Of a stretch of DNA of 41,232 nucleotides, positions 11,783-21,153 are shown piece after piece (position 1 is the stretch's first letter; the number at the start of each line of letters is the position of its first letter). Both the position numbers and the translations under genes were made by a program. Source of the stretch: an uncultured Enterobacterales bacterium (GTDB lineage Bacteria > Pseudomonadota > Gammaproteobacteria > Enterobacterales > Enterobacteriaceae); the NCBI GenBank assembly GCA_946478305.1, contig CAMLBO010000037.1:1-41232 (forward strand), given 5' to 3'. The notes beneath the pieces are model-generated. The model did no database searches, was not told the DNA's origin, and saw only the letters and a program-made list of their open reading frames with translations.

Positions 11783-11977
11783 ATGTCTTTTATCTCTCTG
11801 TTCTTTAAAGGGCTGCTGTGCAAAAAGCCTGAATTTTTTTAATAGCATTGCTTTCCTCGCCTGAGGCGCGGAATCATAAATTATGCGGGAGTGGTTCAGA
11901 ATCGGGAAAGGGCGCTATGGTAATGGAAGGCGAGGCTTTCGTCACCTGTGAATCATCAGAGCCGTCCCTTCTTTTGC

Positions 11978-14320
11978 CTAGAATAATCCCATCTGACCAT
12001 TAATCAGTGTAGCAAAGTCGTCGTGAAGAAAGGGGAGAATGCCATCGGCGATCGGTTCGAGCTGGCGTTCGATGTAGTGATCGTAGTCGATCGGCGAATG
12101 CAGGTTTTCCAGTGGCTCCGGACCGGCAGTGGTCATTACGTAGCTAATCCAGCCGCCATTTTGGTACTGCTTTGCACGTCCCTGTTGCACGTTATAGTCA
12201 TCGGCCAACCGCGCTGCCCGCACGTGTGGCGGCACGTTGCGCTCATAATCACTGAGTTTGCGGCGCAGGCGTTTACGGTACACCAGCTGGCTGTCGAATT
12301 CGCCTGCCAGCGTTTTCGCCACGTACTCACGGACATAGTCCTGATAAGGCTGATGGTGGAAGATGCGCTGGTAAAGTTCCTGCTGAAATTCCTGCGCCAG
12401 CGGCGTCCAGTCGGTGCGGACTGTCTCGAGGCCTTTATAAATAATATGTTCGCCATCTGCGCCGCTGACTAATCCGGCATAACGCTTTTTACTGCCCTGT
12501 TCAGAGCCACGAATGGTCGGCATCAGAAAGCGTTTAAAATGGGTCTCAAACTCCAGTTCCAGCGCACTTTCCAGACCATATTCCTGTTGCAAATGTCCCT
12601 TCCACCATGCATTAACCTGCTCAACCAGTTTGCGGCCGATCGCGCTGGCTTCCTCCTCCGTATGTGCCCGGTTTAGCCAGACAAACGTGGAGTCGGTGTC
12701 GCCGTAGATCACCTGATAACCTTCGGCCTCAATCAGTTCGCGGGTCTGGCGCATAATGTCATGTCCTCGCAGGGTGATGGACGACGCCAGCCGCGGATCA
12801 AAGAACCGGCAGCCACTGGAACCGAGAACGCCATAAAAAGCGTTCATAATAATTTTCAGCGCCTGCGACAATGGCTTGTTTTTCTGCTGTTTGGCACTCT
12901 CCCGCCCCTGCCAGATTTGCCGCACAATTTCAGGCAGGCAGTGTTTAAGGCGTGAGAAACGCGCTTCGCGATAACCCGAAACGGAGTGTTCATCATCAGG
13001 CTGTTGCAGGCCTGCCACCAAGCCCACCGGATCGATCAAAAAGGTGCGAATAATCGACGGGTAAAGACTTTTGTAATCAAGCACTAATACCGAATCATAC
13101 AGGCCGGGGCGGGAGTCCATCACAAAACCGCCGGGGCTCATCTCCTCTGGACGTTCGCCAAGGTTAGGGGCGACATAACCCACGCGGTGCATCCGTGGTA
13201 AATAAAGATGGGTGAAGGCTGCTACTGATCCACCGCTGCGATCAACGGCCAGACCGGTGACCGAAGCACGCTCCAGCAGGAAGGGCATCAGTTCGGTTTT
13301 GGCAAAGATTCGCGTCACCAGCTCGCAGTCTTTCAGGTTGTAATGGGCCAGCGCGGGTTTATCTTCACGAAAACGCTGCTCGATCTCCTCCAGCCGCTGA
13401 TAGGGGCTGTCACTGGCTTTGCCTTCGCCCAGCAAAGTTTGCGACACGTTTTCCAGACTGAACGACGGAAAGTTCCAGAAGGCCGTTTTCAGTGCTTCAA
13501 TGCCATCGATGATGAGACGTCCTGCCGCGGCAGCAAAAAAATGTCCCTGTTTGAAGCCATGCTCGCGCCATTCGAGTTCGCCGCCACCGCGGCCGAAGCG
13601 CAAAGGAATATGGTAGCGCTCTGCGTGTTTTTGCAGTACGCGAAGATCAAACTGCACTACGTTCCAGCCGATGATAACGTCGGGGTCGAAGTCTGCCAGC
13701 CACTGGTTCAATTTTTGGATCAGCATCGGGCGGCTGTCGACGTATTCGAGAATAAAATCGCGTGGAGTATCAGGGTTACCATTGGGCGGCCCAAGCATAT
13801 AGACGTGGCGCTGACCGCAACCTTCGAGACCTATGCAATAGAGCTCGCCGTTGCCACTGGTTTCGATATCCAGCGAACACAGCTTAAGCGGCGGGCGGTA
13901 GCCTTCGGCAGGTTTCATGCGGGTATTGAGCAGTACGTTATCTGCCCCGGGCGTACCGCTAAACCACACGGGCGCAGTGATGTAGCGCTCCATCAAAAAG
14001 CGTTCTGGTGGGCGGATATCGGCTTCGTAAACCGTAACCCCCGCTTCTTTCAGCAGTTTTTCCATGCGCATGAGCTGGCGATGCTGTGGGCAGTAAAGGC
14101 CGAGCACTGGCCGGGAGTGAAAGTCCAGCAGTGGCAATTCCCGCAGGTTGAATCCTTTTTCCCCGGTTAACACCCGTACTGCTTGATCGCGCTGGGTGGC
14201 TGGCAAAAACGCCACCGACTCCTGTGCAGGAAGCCGTACTTTTTGCGGGCCGTCGTCCGTCGCCAGCCACAATTCCACCTCCGTGCCGCGCGGCGTATCG
14301 CGCCAGTGCCGGGTTAACAA
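11978..14320 (-). CDS. polB: DNA polymerase II
   Basis: Family B repair and translesion polymerase with 3'-5' proofreading, part of the SOS response in E. coli. The 780-residue product shows exonuclease motif DIE (151-153), polymerase motif [10 protein letters not shown] (415-423), motif [10 protein letters not shown] (489-497), motif C YGDTDS (539-544) and a C-terminal GQMGLF beta-clamp-binding peptide. The start is TTG at 14320: the frame stays open upstream but offers no ATG or GTG nearby, and AGGG sits 5 nt before this TTG. Two further N-terminal codons match the family (GF), so the exact start is uncertain. Confidence 0.94.
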   Translation of the reverse strand: MLTRHWRDTPRGTEVELWLATDDGPQKVRLPAQESVAFLPATQRDQAVRVLTGEKGFNLRELPLLDFHSRPVLGLYCPQHRQLMRMEKLLKEAGVTVYEADIRPPERFLMERYITAPVWFSGTPGADNVLLNTRMKPAEGYRPPLKLCSLDIETSGNGELYCIGLEGCGQRHVYMLGPPNGNPDTPRDFILEYVDSRPMLIQKLNQWLADFDPDVIIGWNVVQFDLRVLQKHAERYHIPLRFGRGGGELEWREHGFKQGHFFAAAAGRLIIDGIEALKTAFWNFPSFSLENVSQTLLGEGKASDSPYQRLEEIEQRFREDKPALAHYNLKDCELVTRIFAKTELMPFLLERASVTGLAVDRSGGSVAAFTHLYLPRMHRVGYVAPNLGERPEEMSPGGFVMDSRPGLYDSVLVLDYKSLYPSIIRTFLIDPVGLVAGLQQPDDEHSVSGYREARFSRLKHCLPEIVRQIWQGRESAKQQKNKPLSQALKIIMNAFYGVLGSSGCRFFDPRLASSITLRGHDIMRQTRELIEAEGYQVIYGDTDSTFVWLNRAHTEEEASAIGRKLVEQVNAWWKGHLQQEYGLESALELEFETHFKRFLMPTIRGSEQGSKKRYAGLVSGADGEHIIYKGLETVRTDWTPLAQEFQQELYQRIFHHQPYQDYVREYVAKTLAGEFDSQLVYRKRLRRKLSDYERNVPPHVRAARLADDYNVQQGRAKQYQNGGWISYVMTTAGPEPLENLHSPIDYDHYIERQLEPIADGILPFLHDDFATLINGQMGLF

Positions 14321-14418
14321 AAAACCCTGTCGGGGAACGGGGGCCGCATGTGCGTTGGTAGTACGGGTATTGATAAGCGCCTCATTGAATAAAGTAAGAA
14401 GAATTCTGCTAAGACAGA

Positions 14419-14438
14419 GTATGGTTATTTATACAGTC
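14419..14438 (-). promoter_or_regulatory. Candidate LexA box / promoter of polB
   Basis: On the minus strand the site reads GACTGTATAAATAACCATAC. It has a strong left LexA half-site (CTGTATA) and a weak right half (CAT in place of CAG) at the correct N10 spacing, with a TATAAA -10-like element (14428-14433) inside. It is about 100 nt upstream of the polB TTG. polB is LexA-controlled in E. coli; here the role is inferred. Confidence 0.4.
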
Positions 14439-14498
14439 CTTGTCCATCAGTGGCGCTTTTGCCCCCCTTTTGTGGCAAATATGCATACAATTAGGCGG

Positions 14499-14527
14499 TT
14501 GACTCACTTGGGTCATGCACTGACAAT
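14499..14527 (+). promoter_or_regulatory. Candidate sigma-70 promoter of yabI
   Basis: TTGACT (14499-14504) and GACAAT (14522-14527) are separated by 17 bp, 62 bp upstream of the yabI ATG. The -10 is weak (4 of 6), so this is only a candidate. AGGCGG/CCGCCT arms (14493-14498, 14532-14537) flank it. Confidence 0.4.
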
Positions 14528-14588
14528 TCAGCCGCCTGACCGACTTAACGTAATCATTGATACACGAAGTACCAAACACTGGGATTTT

Positions 14589-15356
14589 ATGGAAGCTTAT
14601 TTGCAGCATCTCGTCGCGCAGTCGGTGGGAATAGCACTGATCATCGTTGCCGTGGTGGCGTTTTTTGAATCTCTGGCGCTGGTCGGGCTGATTTTGCCCG
14701 GTACCGTCATGATGGCCACGCTGGGCACGCTGATTGGCAGCGGACAGGTAGGTTTGTATGAAGCCTGGCTGGCTGCCGGACTGGGCTGCTTTTGCGGTGA
14801 CTGGGTGTCCTACTTCATTGGCCGGAAATTCAAAGGTCCGCTGCACAGCTGGAAATTTCTGCAACGCTATCAGGCGCTGCTCGACAAAACCGGTCATGCC
14901 CTTGATCGCCATAGCTTTGCCACCGTGATCCTCGGGCGCTTCATCGGCCCGACGCGACCTCTGGTTCCGCTGGTGGCCGGTATGTTGAACCTGCCCCCTT
15001 ATAAGTTTGCACCACCCAATATTGTCGGGTGCATTACCTGGCCACCGGTCTATTTTTTACCGGGAATTTTGGCGGGGGTGGCGATTGATATTCCGGCGGG
15101 GCACAACAGTACGGTGTTCAAATGGCTGCTGCTGGGGTCAGTGACCCTGTTGTGGCTGAGTGCCTGGCTAGTTTGGCGCTGGATCCGGTCGGCCAAAAAT
15201 AGTGATGATGCCATGTCGCGCTGGCTGCCGTTGCCGCGTCTGCGCTGGGTCTGTGTTCTTAGCATTGCGGCTACCGTGGTCAGTTTTGTGATGTTGAGTA
15301 AGCAGCCGTTGATGCCGGTTTACGGGCATCTGCTGTGGAAAGTGATGGTTCGTTAA
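14589..15356 (+). CDS. yabI: DedA-family inner-membrane protein YabI
   Basis: 255-residue member of the DedA/VTT family; these inner-membrane proteins are linked to undecaprenyl phosphate or phospholipid translocation and membrane homeostasis. The start MEAYLQHLVAQS at 14589 matches the family; the frame is open for 131 more codons upstream, but that part lies over the polB promoter and has no family features. Visible are FFESLALVGLILPG (25-38) with the conserved acidic residue, GRFIGPTRPLVPLVAG (about 114-129) with its two Arg, and three or four further hydrophobic segments. It is convergent with thiQ, 9 bp apart. Confidence 0.93.
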   Translation: MEAYLQHLVAQSVGIALIIVAVVAFFESLALVGLILPGTVMMATLGTLIGSGQVGLYEAWLAAGLGCFCGDWVSYFIGRKFKGPLHSWKFLQRYQALLDKTGHALDRHSFATVILGRFIGPTRPLVPLVAGMLNLPPYKFAPPNIVGCITWPPVYFLPGILAGVAIDIPAGHNSTVFKWLLLGSVTLLWLSAWLVWRWIRSAKNSDDAMSRWLPLPRLRWVCVLSIAATVVSFVMLSKQPLMPVYGHLLWKVMVR

Positions 15357-15365
15357 CCCCGGTTC

Positions 15366-16067
15366 TTAACGCAGCGGAATGCCCAGGACTTTGGCTTCTG
15401 CTGCGCTGCCTTCTACCAATGCCTTTGTTGGACCGTCGTAGTAAATACGTCCATCAACGATCAGCAACGTCCGCTGTGCGACCCGTGCGGCGTCATCCAG
15501 ATTGTGTGAAACCATCAACAGCGTCAGGTTTCGCTCGCCGCATATGTTATCCAACAAATTAAGCATTTCACTTCGCAGGGCGGGATCCAGTGCGGAGAAA
15601 GGCTCATCGAGCAGTAAAATCGGCTGGCTGCGCAACAGACAGCGCGCCAGTGCGACCCGTTGACGCTGCCCCCCTGAAAGCTGGGACGGTAATCTTTCCA
15701 GGCACTCTTCCAACCCCACCCGAACGGCGATCTCTTGCAAGGCCTGATGCTGTGCAGGGGTGAGTCTCAGCCCCGGATGCAGCCCCAGCCCCATGTTCTG
15801 GCGCACCGTCAGATGTGAGAAAAGATTGTTCTCCTGAAACAACATCGATACCGGGCGCTTTGCCGGCGGCGTATGGCTGTGATCGTGACCGTTCAAGGCG
15901 ATAGTCCCGCTGGTCGGTGCCAGAAAACCTGCCACCAGGCTCAGCAACGTACTTTTCCCGGCGCCACTGGGGCCGAGGATCGCGACCCGCTCACCGGCTT
16001 CAATCTGTAAATCAAAGCGCATCGGCAGATGGTCATAGAGATAAGTCAGTTTATTTAGCGTCAGCAT
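15366..16067 (-). CDS. thiQ: Thiamine ABC transporter ATP-binding protein ThiQ
   Basis: ATPase subunit of the ThiBPQ importer for thiamine, thiamine phosphate and TPP. From the ATG at 16067 ([11 protein letters not shown]) it has 233 residues (E. coli 232). Walker [10 protein letters not shown] lies at 32-40, Q-loop FQENNLF around 78-84, signature LSGGQ at 130-134 and Walker B LLLDEP at 151-156. Seven codons upstream of this Met are open but not family-like. Its start lies inside the end of thiP (17-bp overlap), so translation is probably coupled. Confidence 0.96.
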   Translation of the reverse strand: MLTLNKLTYLYDHLPMRFDLQIEAGERVAILGPSGAGKSTLLSLVAGFLAPTSGTIALNGHDHSHTPPAKRPVSMLFQENNLFSHLTVRQNMGLGLHPGLRLTPAQHQALQEIAVRVGLEECLERLPSQLSGGQRQRVALARCLLRSQPILLLDEPFSALDPALRSEMLNLLDNICGERNLTLLMVSHNLDDAARVAQRTLLIVDGRIYYDGPTKALVEGSAAEAKVLGIPLR

Positions 16068-17661
16068 GGCGGCCCGGTAAACGTTCAATCAGAGAAAACA
16101 GCAGGAAACACAGCAGCAGCAACAGCAACGCAGTCACGGCGCCGTCCTGACTGCGGTAAGAACCGATCTGCTGATAGAGATAAAAGGGCAGGGTGCGGAA
16201 ATTTTCGTTGCCGAACAGCGCAATGACGCCAAAATCACCCAGCGATAATACACAGGCAAAGGCCAGCGCTTGGGTGAGCGGGCGCTTTAGCGCCTCCAGC
16301 TCGACCCAGCGTAATCGCTGCCAGCCTCTTACATCCAATGACAGGCACAGAGGATTGTAACGCTCGGCTACGTCGCGCATTGGGTTATCCAGCACTTTCA
16401 GCGCGTAAGGGATGGCCATCAACGCATTGGTTAAAATCACCAGTGCCCATGGCGATTGCGGCAGACCGAAGGTATCGCTGATCAGCAAAAAGAAACCGGT
16501 GGCCAGTACAATGCCTGGCATGGCGAGGATCAGCATGCCACTGATATCCATGGCCTGCGCCCAGCCATTGCGCTGACGCAATCGTAGTTCACGGCTGCTC
16601 CATAACAACATCATGGTGAGTACCAAACACAACAGGCCGCTGCCAGCGGCGATGCGTACCGAGGTCCACAGTGATTGCCAAAGGGCGGATTGTTGCAGCA
16701 CGCTGAAGACAGCACGGTTGGATCCGTCGACAATCACCGCCAGCAATGGTGGCAGAATCAGTAACAGTGCGAGACCAATTAACAGCCCGTCGAGGAGCTT
16801 CCTCACCCCTGAATCGTCCGGATTGCGCCACGTGAGGGCTTGTGTATGACCGACGGGCAACGCGCGGCTCAGTTGCTGACTGAGAACAACCAACCCGAGG
16901 CAGCACACCAGTTGAATCAGCGCCAGCGTGGCGGCACGTGATAAATCATAGTCATAACTCAGCGCCTGATAAATTGCGAGCTCAATGGTAGTGGCCTGCG
17001 GCCCTCCGCCGAGCGACAGAACGGCGGCGAAACTGGCAAAGCACAGCATAAAGATCAGCGCGGCCGCGGGAAGTATTTGGCGTCGTAGCGCGGGCCATTC
17101 GACAAAGCGGAACTGCTGCCAGGCGTTCATGCCGAGCTGAGCAGCTAACTGCCGCTGCTCGGTAGCGATATTCTCCAGCGACTGCAACAAGAGACGCGCG
17201 GCCAGCGGCATATTAAAGAAGATGTGGGCAAGGAGAATGCCTTTCAGCCCATAGGGGGAGAAAGTATAATTCACGCCGAGCCAGCCGCATATTTGCGCAA
17301 GCCAGCCCTGACGGCCATACACACTCAGGATACCAAACACCGCCACCAAGACAGGCAGCACGAGCGTCATGGCGCACAAGCGTAGCAAAATCTGCCGCCC
17401 CGGAAAGCGGCGGCGAAATAACGCCCTGGCCAGTAGAATAGCGGGCAGTACTGATAACAGAGCCGAAAGCAGCGCCTGCCAGAAGGTAAAACGGATCACA
17501 TGCCACAGATACGCATCATGCCACAGTGATGGCCCGCTCATCTGCGGCGCATGGCGCCACAGTGAACCGAGCGCCAGTATGGCCACCGCAAGAATACACA
17601 GCGCGGCGACCATGCCCGGCCATAGCCAGTGAGGGATTAGCGGCTGACGGCCGTTTGCCAT
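16051..17661 (-). CDS. thiP: Thiamine ABC transporter permease ThiP
   Basis: Inner-membrane permease of the thiamine importer, a fused double permease with two binding-protein-dependent transport domains and about twelve hydrophobic segments. The ATG at 17661 ([12 protein letters not shown]) gives 536 residues, the E. coli length. The EAA-loop-like segments that contact ThiQ are around [11 protein letters not shown] in the first half and [15 protein letters not shown] in the second. It overlaps the end of thiB by 25 bp and the start of thiQ by 17 bp, a tight thiBPQ operon. Confidence 0.96.
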   Translation of the reverse strand: MANGRQPLIPHWLWPGMVAALCILAVAILALGSLWRHAPQMSGPSLWHDAYLWHVIRFTFWQALLSALLSVLPAILLARALFRRRFPGRQILLRLCAMTLVLPVLVAVFGILSVYGRQGWLAQICGWLGVNYTFSPYGLKGILLAHIFFNMPLAARLLLQSLENIATEQRQLAAQLGMNAWQQFRFVEWPALRRQILPAAALIFMLCFASFAAVLSLGGGPQATTIELAIYQALSYDYDLSRAATLALIQLVCCLGLVVLSQQLSRALPVGHTQALTWRNPDDSGVRKLLDGLLIGLALLLILPPLLAVIVDGSNRAVFSVLQQSALWQSLWTSVRIAAGSGLLCLVLTMMLLWSSRELRLRQRNGWAQAMDISGMLILAMPGIVLATGFFLLISDTFGLPQSPWALVILTNALMAIPYALKVLDNPMRDVAERYNPLCLSLDVRGWQRLRWVELEALKRPLTQALAFACVLSLGDFGVIALFGNENFRTLPFYLYQQIGSYRSQDGAVTALLLLLLCFLLFSLIERLPGRHADAK

Positions 17662-18620
17662 GTCCGGATCCATTCATTGCGATGATCGGCGACGTCTTTG
17701 GCGCTGTATTGAAGCGAAACCGCCGGAACCGTCAGTTGACCAAAGGCCGCAGGCAGATTCTCTTTCACCACGGGATACATCCAGTTGCCGGTAGGGATCG
17801 TCTGTTGGAAACCCGCGCTGGTGACGAATTTGATAAATTTCGTCGCGAGTTCAGGCTGTTTGCTGGCGGACAGCTGGCCTGCAACTTCCACCTGCATGTA
17901 GTGACCTTCACTGAAGTTGGCCGCCGCGTAGTTATCTTTCTTCTCTTCGATAATGTGGTAAGCCGGTGAGGTGGTGTAGCTCAGTACCAAATCGCTCTCC
18001 CCTTTCAGGAACAGACCATAAGCTTCGCTCCAGCCTTTTGACACCGTGACGGTTTTCTTCGCCAGTTTTGCCCAGGCTTCAGGGGATTTGTCACCGTAGA
18101 CTTTTTGCATCCACAGCAACAGTCCAAGGCCTGGAGTGCTGGTACGCGGATCTTCGTAGATCACTTTCCAGTTTTGCGGGCTGTTGATCAATTCATCGAG
18201 ACTTTTCGGTGGGTTTTTTAGCTTATTTTTGTCATACACAAAGGCAAAGTAACCATAGTCGTAAGGCACGAAGGTATCGTTCTTCCAGCCGCCGGGAATA
18301 TCAAGTTTGGCATCAATAGCGGGGGCCTTGGCGAATAAACCGGTTTGTTCAGCGGCTTGTAAGAGGTTGTTATCCAGCCCGACCACCACATCAGCCTTGC
18401 TGTTTTTGCCTTCCATCCGTAAGCGATTAAGCAGAGACACGCCATCCTCGAGGGCGACATATTTCAGTTCACAGCCGCAGTCAGCTTCAAAGGTTTTTTT
18501 GATAGCCGGGCCAGGGCCCCAATCAGCAGCAAAAGAGTCATAGGTGTAGACGGTCAGAACAGGTTTGGCAGCGAAGGCTGGCGCTGACAATAACAACAGA
18601 AGGGGCAGTAATTTCTTCAA
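17637..18620 (-). CDS. thiB: Periplasmic thiamine-binding protein ThiB (TbpA)
   Basis: Periplasmic binding protein that delivers thiamine and its phosphates to ThiPQ. The start is chosen as TTG at 18620: it gives 327 residues, exactly the E. coli size, begins with a typical signal peptide (LKKLLPLLLLLSAPAFA, cleavage near residue 18), and has Shine-Dalgarno GGAG 7 nt upstream. The frame runs open to 18911 only because it crosses the riboswitch. Conserved blocks include VYTYDSFAADWGPGP, LEDGVSLLNRLRMEGKNSKAD and WSEAYGLFLKGESDLVLSYTTSPAYH. Confidence 0.95.
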   Translation of the reverse strand: MKKLLPLLLLLSAPAFAAKPVLTVYTYDSFAADWGPGPAIKKTFEADCGCELKYVALEDGVSLLNRLRMEGKNSKADVVVGLDNNLLQAAEQTGLFAKAPAIDAKLDIPGGWKNDTFVPYDYGYFAFVYDKNKLKNPPKSLDELINSPQNWKVIYEDPRTSTPGLGLLLWMQKVYGDKSPEAWAKLAKKTVTVSKGWSEAYGLFLKGESDLVLSYTTSPAYHIIEEKKDNYAAANFSEGHYMQVEVAGQLSASKQPELATKFIKFVTSAGFQQTIPTGNWMYPVVKENLPAAFGQLTVPAVSLQYSAKDVADHRNEWIRTWQTAVSR

Positions 18621-18683
18621 CTTTGCGCTCCAAAAAATAAAGGGGCAAAGGATTTTGAGTGAGCATAAAGCAGTCTCAAATCC
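18621..18683 (-). promoter_or_regulatory. Putative expression platform of the thiB TPP riboswitch
   Basis: Two alternative pairings are visible. The 3' side of riboswitch P1 (GGATTTGAG, minus strand of 18675-18683) can pair with CTCAAAATCC (18650-18659), which would break P1. Separately, CTTTGC (18645-18650) and GCAAAG (18621-18626) form arms that enclose the Shine-Dalgarno GGAG (18628-18631) directly before the TTG start. The two pairings share one base. Control of translation start by TPP is the natural reading; it is inferred. Confidence 0.6.
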
Positions 18684-18901
18684 CTCCGCCGGGGTTAACC
18701 GGATCAGGTTCGACGGGTCTACTCTCAGCCTTTTTAAACTTGCTGCGCGAGTGTTGATCGGGCGTCGTGCAGTGCTCGTAATGCTCACGTACTGAATGTA
18801 CGCTCCGCTTACTGCGCGCTGGACTTCTCCCGCTGAACACTCGCTCGCGGCGTTTAAAGATCGAGTCCACAAAACATGGACTTCAGGCACCCCGTTGAGA
18901 A
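18674..18901 (-). ncRNA. TPP riboswitch (THI element) with a long P3 insert
   Basis: The thi-box core is clear on the minus strand. P1 is TTCTCAA (18895-18901) with TTTGAGA (18674-18680). The 5' half CGGGGTGCC ends at 18886, then CTGAGAGTAGACCCG (P2 partner), ACCTGATC, CCGG/CCGG (P5) and GGAGGGA follow at 18681-18728. This matches the E. coli thiB element apart from about 155 nt inserted in P3 between GTGCC and GGCTGAGA. It controls thiBPQ. Confidence 0.93.
18730..18859 (-). repeat. 130-nt ERIC-like palindromic element inside riboswitch P3
   Basis: This stretch is a nested imperfect palindrome centred near 18795. Arms include TTTAAAC/GTTTAAA, a perfect 9-bp GCGAGTGTT (18836-18844) / AACACTCGC (18747-18755), CGGG/CCCG and a central GCGTAC/GTACGT hairpin with loop ATTCA (18793-18797). 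The centre (GGAGCGTACAT..AGTACGTGA) resembles the centre of enterobacterial ERIC repeats in part, as I recall them. A separate small hairpin (AGTCCA/TGGACT, 18864-18882) lies between it and P2. Repeat-family membership is inferred. Confidence 0.65.
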
Positions 18902-18944
18902 CGGTTGTCATTCTAGAGATTAACGGCGTGATGCGATAGTCCGA

Positions 18945-20606
18945 TTAAGTGTCGGGGGGCGCAAACCAGGCGGATTTGAAGTCAAACCAGCCCAGCGTGT
19001 TCATGCGCACGCCGCGCATGCTGCGCTGACCTTGCAGAACCAGCCAGTGGTGAAACAGTGGGTGCAGATGGTTGTTGGTGACCAGTTTCTGCGCCCACTC
19101 GGCCATAGTCAGTTCTCCTGCATGCCACAATGCGGCGTCAGCCGTCATGTCATAGCTGATGCAATGGCTGGCCAGTGGTAATTCGAATAAGGTAGCAAAC
19201 AGGGAGAATTCCAATGGCAGGGTGAAGTTAACGCTGCCTAACCACAGGTCACTTTTTGCCTCTCCTTTATGCCAGATGGCGTAATCGACAACCTGGGTAT
19301 GAAGCTCCACGCCCTCGGCGGCCAGCAAGGGTTTGAGCGCCTCACTGATCGCCTGGTGCTCTGAGTGGTCGCTGTAAAACGTCAGGGTCAGATGATGAAG
19401 GTTTTCCGGCTTGATGCACACGTGCTGAGAACGTTTGTGGTGCCAGCGCGGTAGCAGGCCAAATGCCGGGGACCAGTAGCGCTGATAAATCGGATCAGCA
19501 GTATAAAGAAGGGCAATTGGGCTCAGCAGTTCACTGAGCCACAATCGGGTATTTGCGTCACTGCCCACTGGCGAACGCTGGTCATAAAGCAGAAAATAAC
19601 AGCCCTCTTCCAGACGACTTTCCAGCTCGCTGTTACCGGATCCATCGGCCTGTAATTGCACCCCTGAATAGACCAGTTCCTCAGTTAACTCAGGCAAGAC
19701 CCAGATATTGACCTCATCAATCAGCGCGCGAAAGCCAAAGTAATCGTCAAAAGCGCGGATGCGTAGCTGGGTTTTCTGATTGCGCACTACGGCATAAGGG
19801 CCGGTGCCAACTGGATGCCGTGCAAAGTCCGGCAGCGACTCCCACTCCTGCGGCAAGATCATCGCATGAACATTGCCCAGCAGCCAGGGCAGCCATTTGT
19901 CAGCTGATTTCAGATGAATGTCGATCACGTTGGCAGTGGGGGATTTCACCCTTGAGAAATGACTGAACAACGGATGTGTACTTAGCCGGTTGAAGGTGCT
20001 GATGATGTCAGCCATCTCCAGTTCACGGCCATGATGGAAATGGATAGCCGGACGTAAATAAAAACGCCAGTGCAGCGCGGTGATTTGTTGCCAGTGATGC
20101 GCTAAATCCCCTTCCAGTTCCCCATTATCCTCATTTATTCGGGTGAGACCGCTGAAGATTTGTCGCGCCAGGTGGGTTTCAGAACGGCGTAGCATGGTGC
20201 CAGGCAACAGATTAAACAGCGAGCGGTAATAGAGTACGCGCAGGATATGTTTTCCTTGACGGAAACTGCGGCCCAGTTGAGAGAGCAACATCTGGCGCAC
20301 CGCTTTTTTATCACCGACCAGTTGAACCAGTTGATCAATTTTATCCTCTTCTAACAGCTCCTCGGCCCGCTGTTGCTGGAGTGCCAGCCCGGTATAAAGA
20401 AAAGTGAGCTTGGATCGTTTTCCTCGCCCCACCTCCGCCTGCCATTGCAACCATCCCTCTTCCTGCATAGTCGAAAGCAGGGATCGCATGTGACGACGGG
20501 AGCAGTTCATCACCCCGGAAAGGGCCTGCAGAGTCGTTTCAGTTTCTTCTCCGTGGCAGCTCTGCCAGAGGCGGATGAACTGCTGCTGCAGACGAGGTGA
20601 TGACAT
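18945..20606 (-). CDS. sgrR: Transcriptional regulator SgrR
   Basis: SgrR activates sgrS in response to glucose-phosphate stress and represses its own gene. The 553-residue protein has an N-terminal winged helix (about 15-75, [33 protein letters not shown]) followed by a solute-binding-protein-like domain (about 165-500) thought to sense the signal. E. coli SgrR has 551 residues, and the C-terminal block [23 protein letters not shown] is typical. It is transcribed divergently from sgrS, 100 bp away from sgrT, and ends next to the thiB riboswitch. Confidence 0.97.
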   Translation of the reverse strand: MSSPRLQQQFIRLWQSCHGEETETTLQALSGVMNCSRRHMRSLLSTMQEEGWLQWQAEVGRGKRSKLTFLYTGLALQQQRAEELLEEDKIDQLVQLVGDKKAVRQMLLSQLGRSFRQGKHILRVLYYRSLFNLLPGTMLRRSETHLARQIFSGLTRINEDNGELEGDLAHHWQQITALHWRFYLRPAIHFHHGRELEMADIISTFNRLSTHPLFSHFSRVKSPTANVIDIHLKSADKWLPWLLGNVHAMILPQEWESLPDFARHPVGTGPYAVVRNQKTQLRIRAFDDYFGFRALIDEVNIWVLPELTEELVYSGVQLQADGSGNSELESRLEEGCYFLLYDQRSPVGSDANTRLWLSELLSPIALLYTADPIYQRYWSPAFGLLPRWHHKRSQHVCIKPENLHHLTLTFYSDHSEHQAISEALKPLLAAEGVELHTQVVDYAIWHKGEAKSDLWLGSVNFTLPLEFSLFATLFELPLASHCISYDMTADAALWHAGELTMAEWAQKLVTNNHLHPLFHHWLVLQGQRSMRGVRMNTLGWFDFKSAWFAPPDT

Positions 20607-20638
20607 AAAAGAGGAACTCCATGGCTGACTTTCATCAA

Positions 20639-20667
20639 TTTATCTTTCCTCATATTACCCCGATACT
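20639..20667 (+). promoter_or_regulatory. Candidate sgrS promoter
   Basis: TTTATC (20639-20644) and GATACT (20662-20667) with 17-bp spacing lie 40 bp before sgrT in the sgrR-sgrS divergent region. Both hexamers are weak, as expected for an SgrR-activated promoter. The transcription start would be near 20674. Confidence 0.35.
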
Positions 20668-20673
20668 GTTTAG

Positions 20674-20996
20674 CAACAAAGCAGCGATACAAAACGGGAG
20701 GTCACCATGAAACAGGTCTTAAACCGCCGCTTTTATCAGCGCTACTTTCTGGCGATTGCGAATAAAAGGGCGGTGAAAACGCACGCAGAGTGGCTTTCAT
20801 GGGTGCCTCAGGAATACCGTCTCGATACCCTTACACAGTTGATGCAGTGGGACCTTGACGAGATGACCGAGGAGCAGTATCGCCAACATTTATGAAGCCT
20901 GGTCTGAGGATTAAAGGTTTCAGACGGAGTATCCAAAAAACTTTCTGAGTAATGGTGTATTGTCACCAGCCAGTGGGGTAACCCACTGGTTTTTTT
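20674..20996 (+). ncRNA. sgrS: SgrS small RNA
   Basis: Hfq-dependent sRNA that in E. coli base-pairs with ptsG mRNA and lowers glucose uptake under sugar-phosphate stress. The 3' part matches E. coli SgrS: the pairing segment CTGAGTAATGGTG (20945-20957), a short TGGTG/CACCA hairpin (20953-20968) and an intrinsic terminator with stem 20970-20977/20982-20989 and seven T (20990-20996). The 5' part encodes SgrT. The 5' end is inferred from the candidate promoter; with it the RNA would be about 320 nt, longer than the 227 nt of E. coli, mainly because sgrT is longer. Confidence 0.88.
20707..20895 (+). CDS. sgrT: Glucose uptake inhibitor SgrT (encoded within SgrS)
   Basis: Small inhibitor of PtsG (EIICB-Glc) transport activity in E. 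coli, made from the sRNA SgrS. The 62-residue product keeps the family pattern FYQRYF near residues 9-14, WLSWVPQ (29-35) and LMQWD (45-49), matching FYQHYF, WLRWLSVPQ and LMQWD of the 43-residue E. coli protein. Here the N-terminus (MKQVLNRR) and C-terminus (about 13 residues, acidic, ending YRQHL) are extended. The ATG has a strong Shine-Dalgarno GGGAGG 6 nt upstream. Confidence 0.9.
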   Translation: MKQVLNRRFYQRYFLAIANKRAVKTHAEWLSWVPQEYRLDTLTQLMQWDLDEMTEEQYRQHL

Positions 20997-21153
20997 ATTG
21001 TATTTTCGAGTTGTATTCCAGTTTATACCCACCGCATTACCGATCGCTGGGCCGATTCAGGTAAACTGTGCCTGCTATTTTTCCGGCATCCATCACAAAG
21101 GTGTCTACACTGGGCAGTGTTATTCTTTGCCTTCGGTTTATCAGGGATGGGTC

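Noticed and set aside
11783-11848. 22-codon N-terminal extension of rapA
   Set aside because: The family starts at MPFTLGQRW; the extension has no similarity and probably is 5' untranslated.
13343-14170. Open frame of 275 codons on the plus strand within polB
   Set aside because: Antisense to polB catalytic motifs, no family features and no ribosome site seen.
18621-18911. N-terminal extension of thiB by about 97 codons
   Set aside because: This stretch is the TPP riboswitch and its platform; the signal peptide, ribosome site and family length place the start at 18620.
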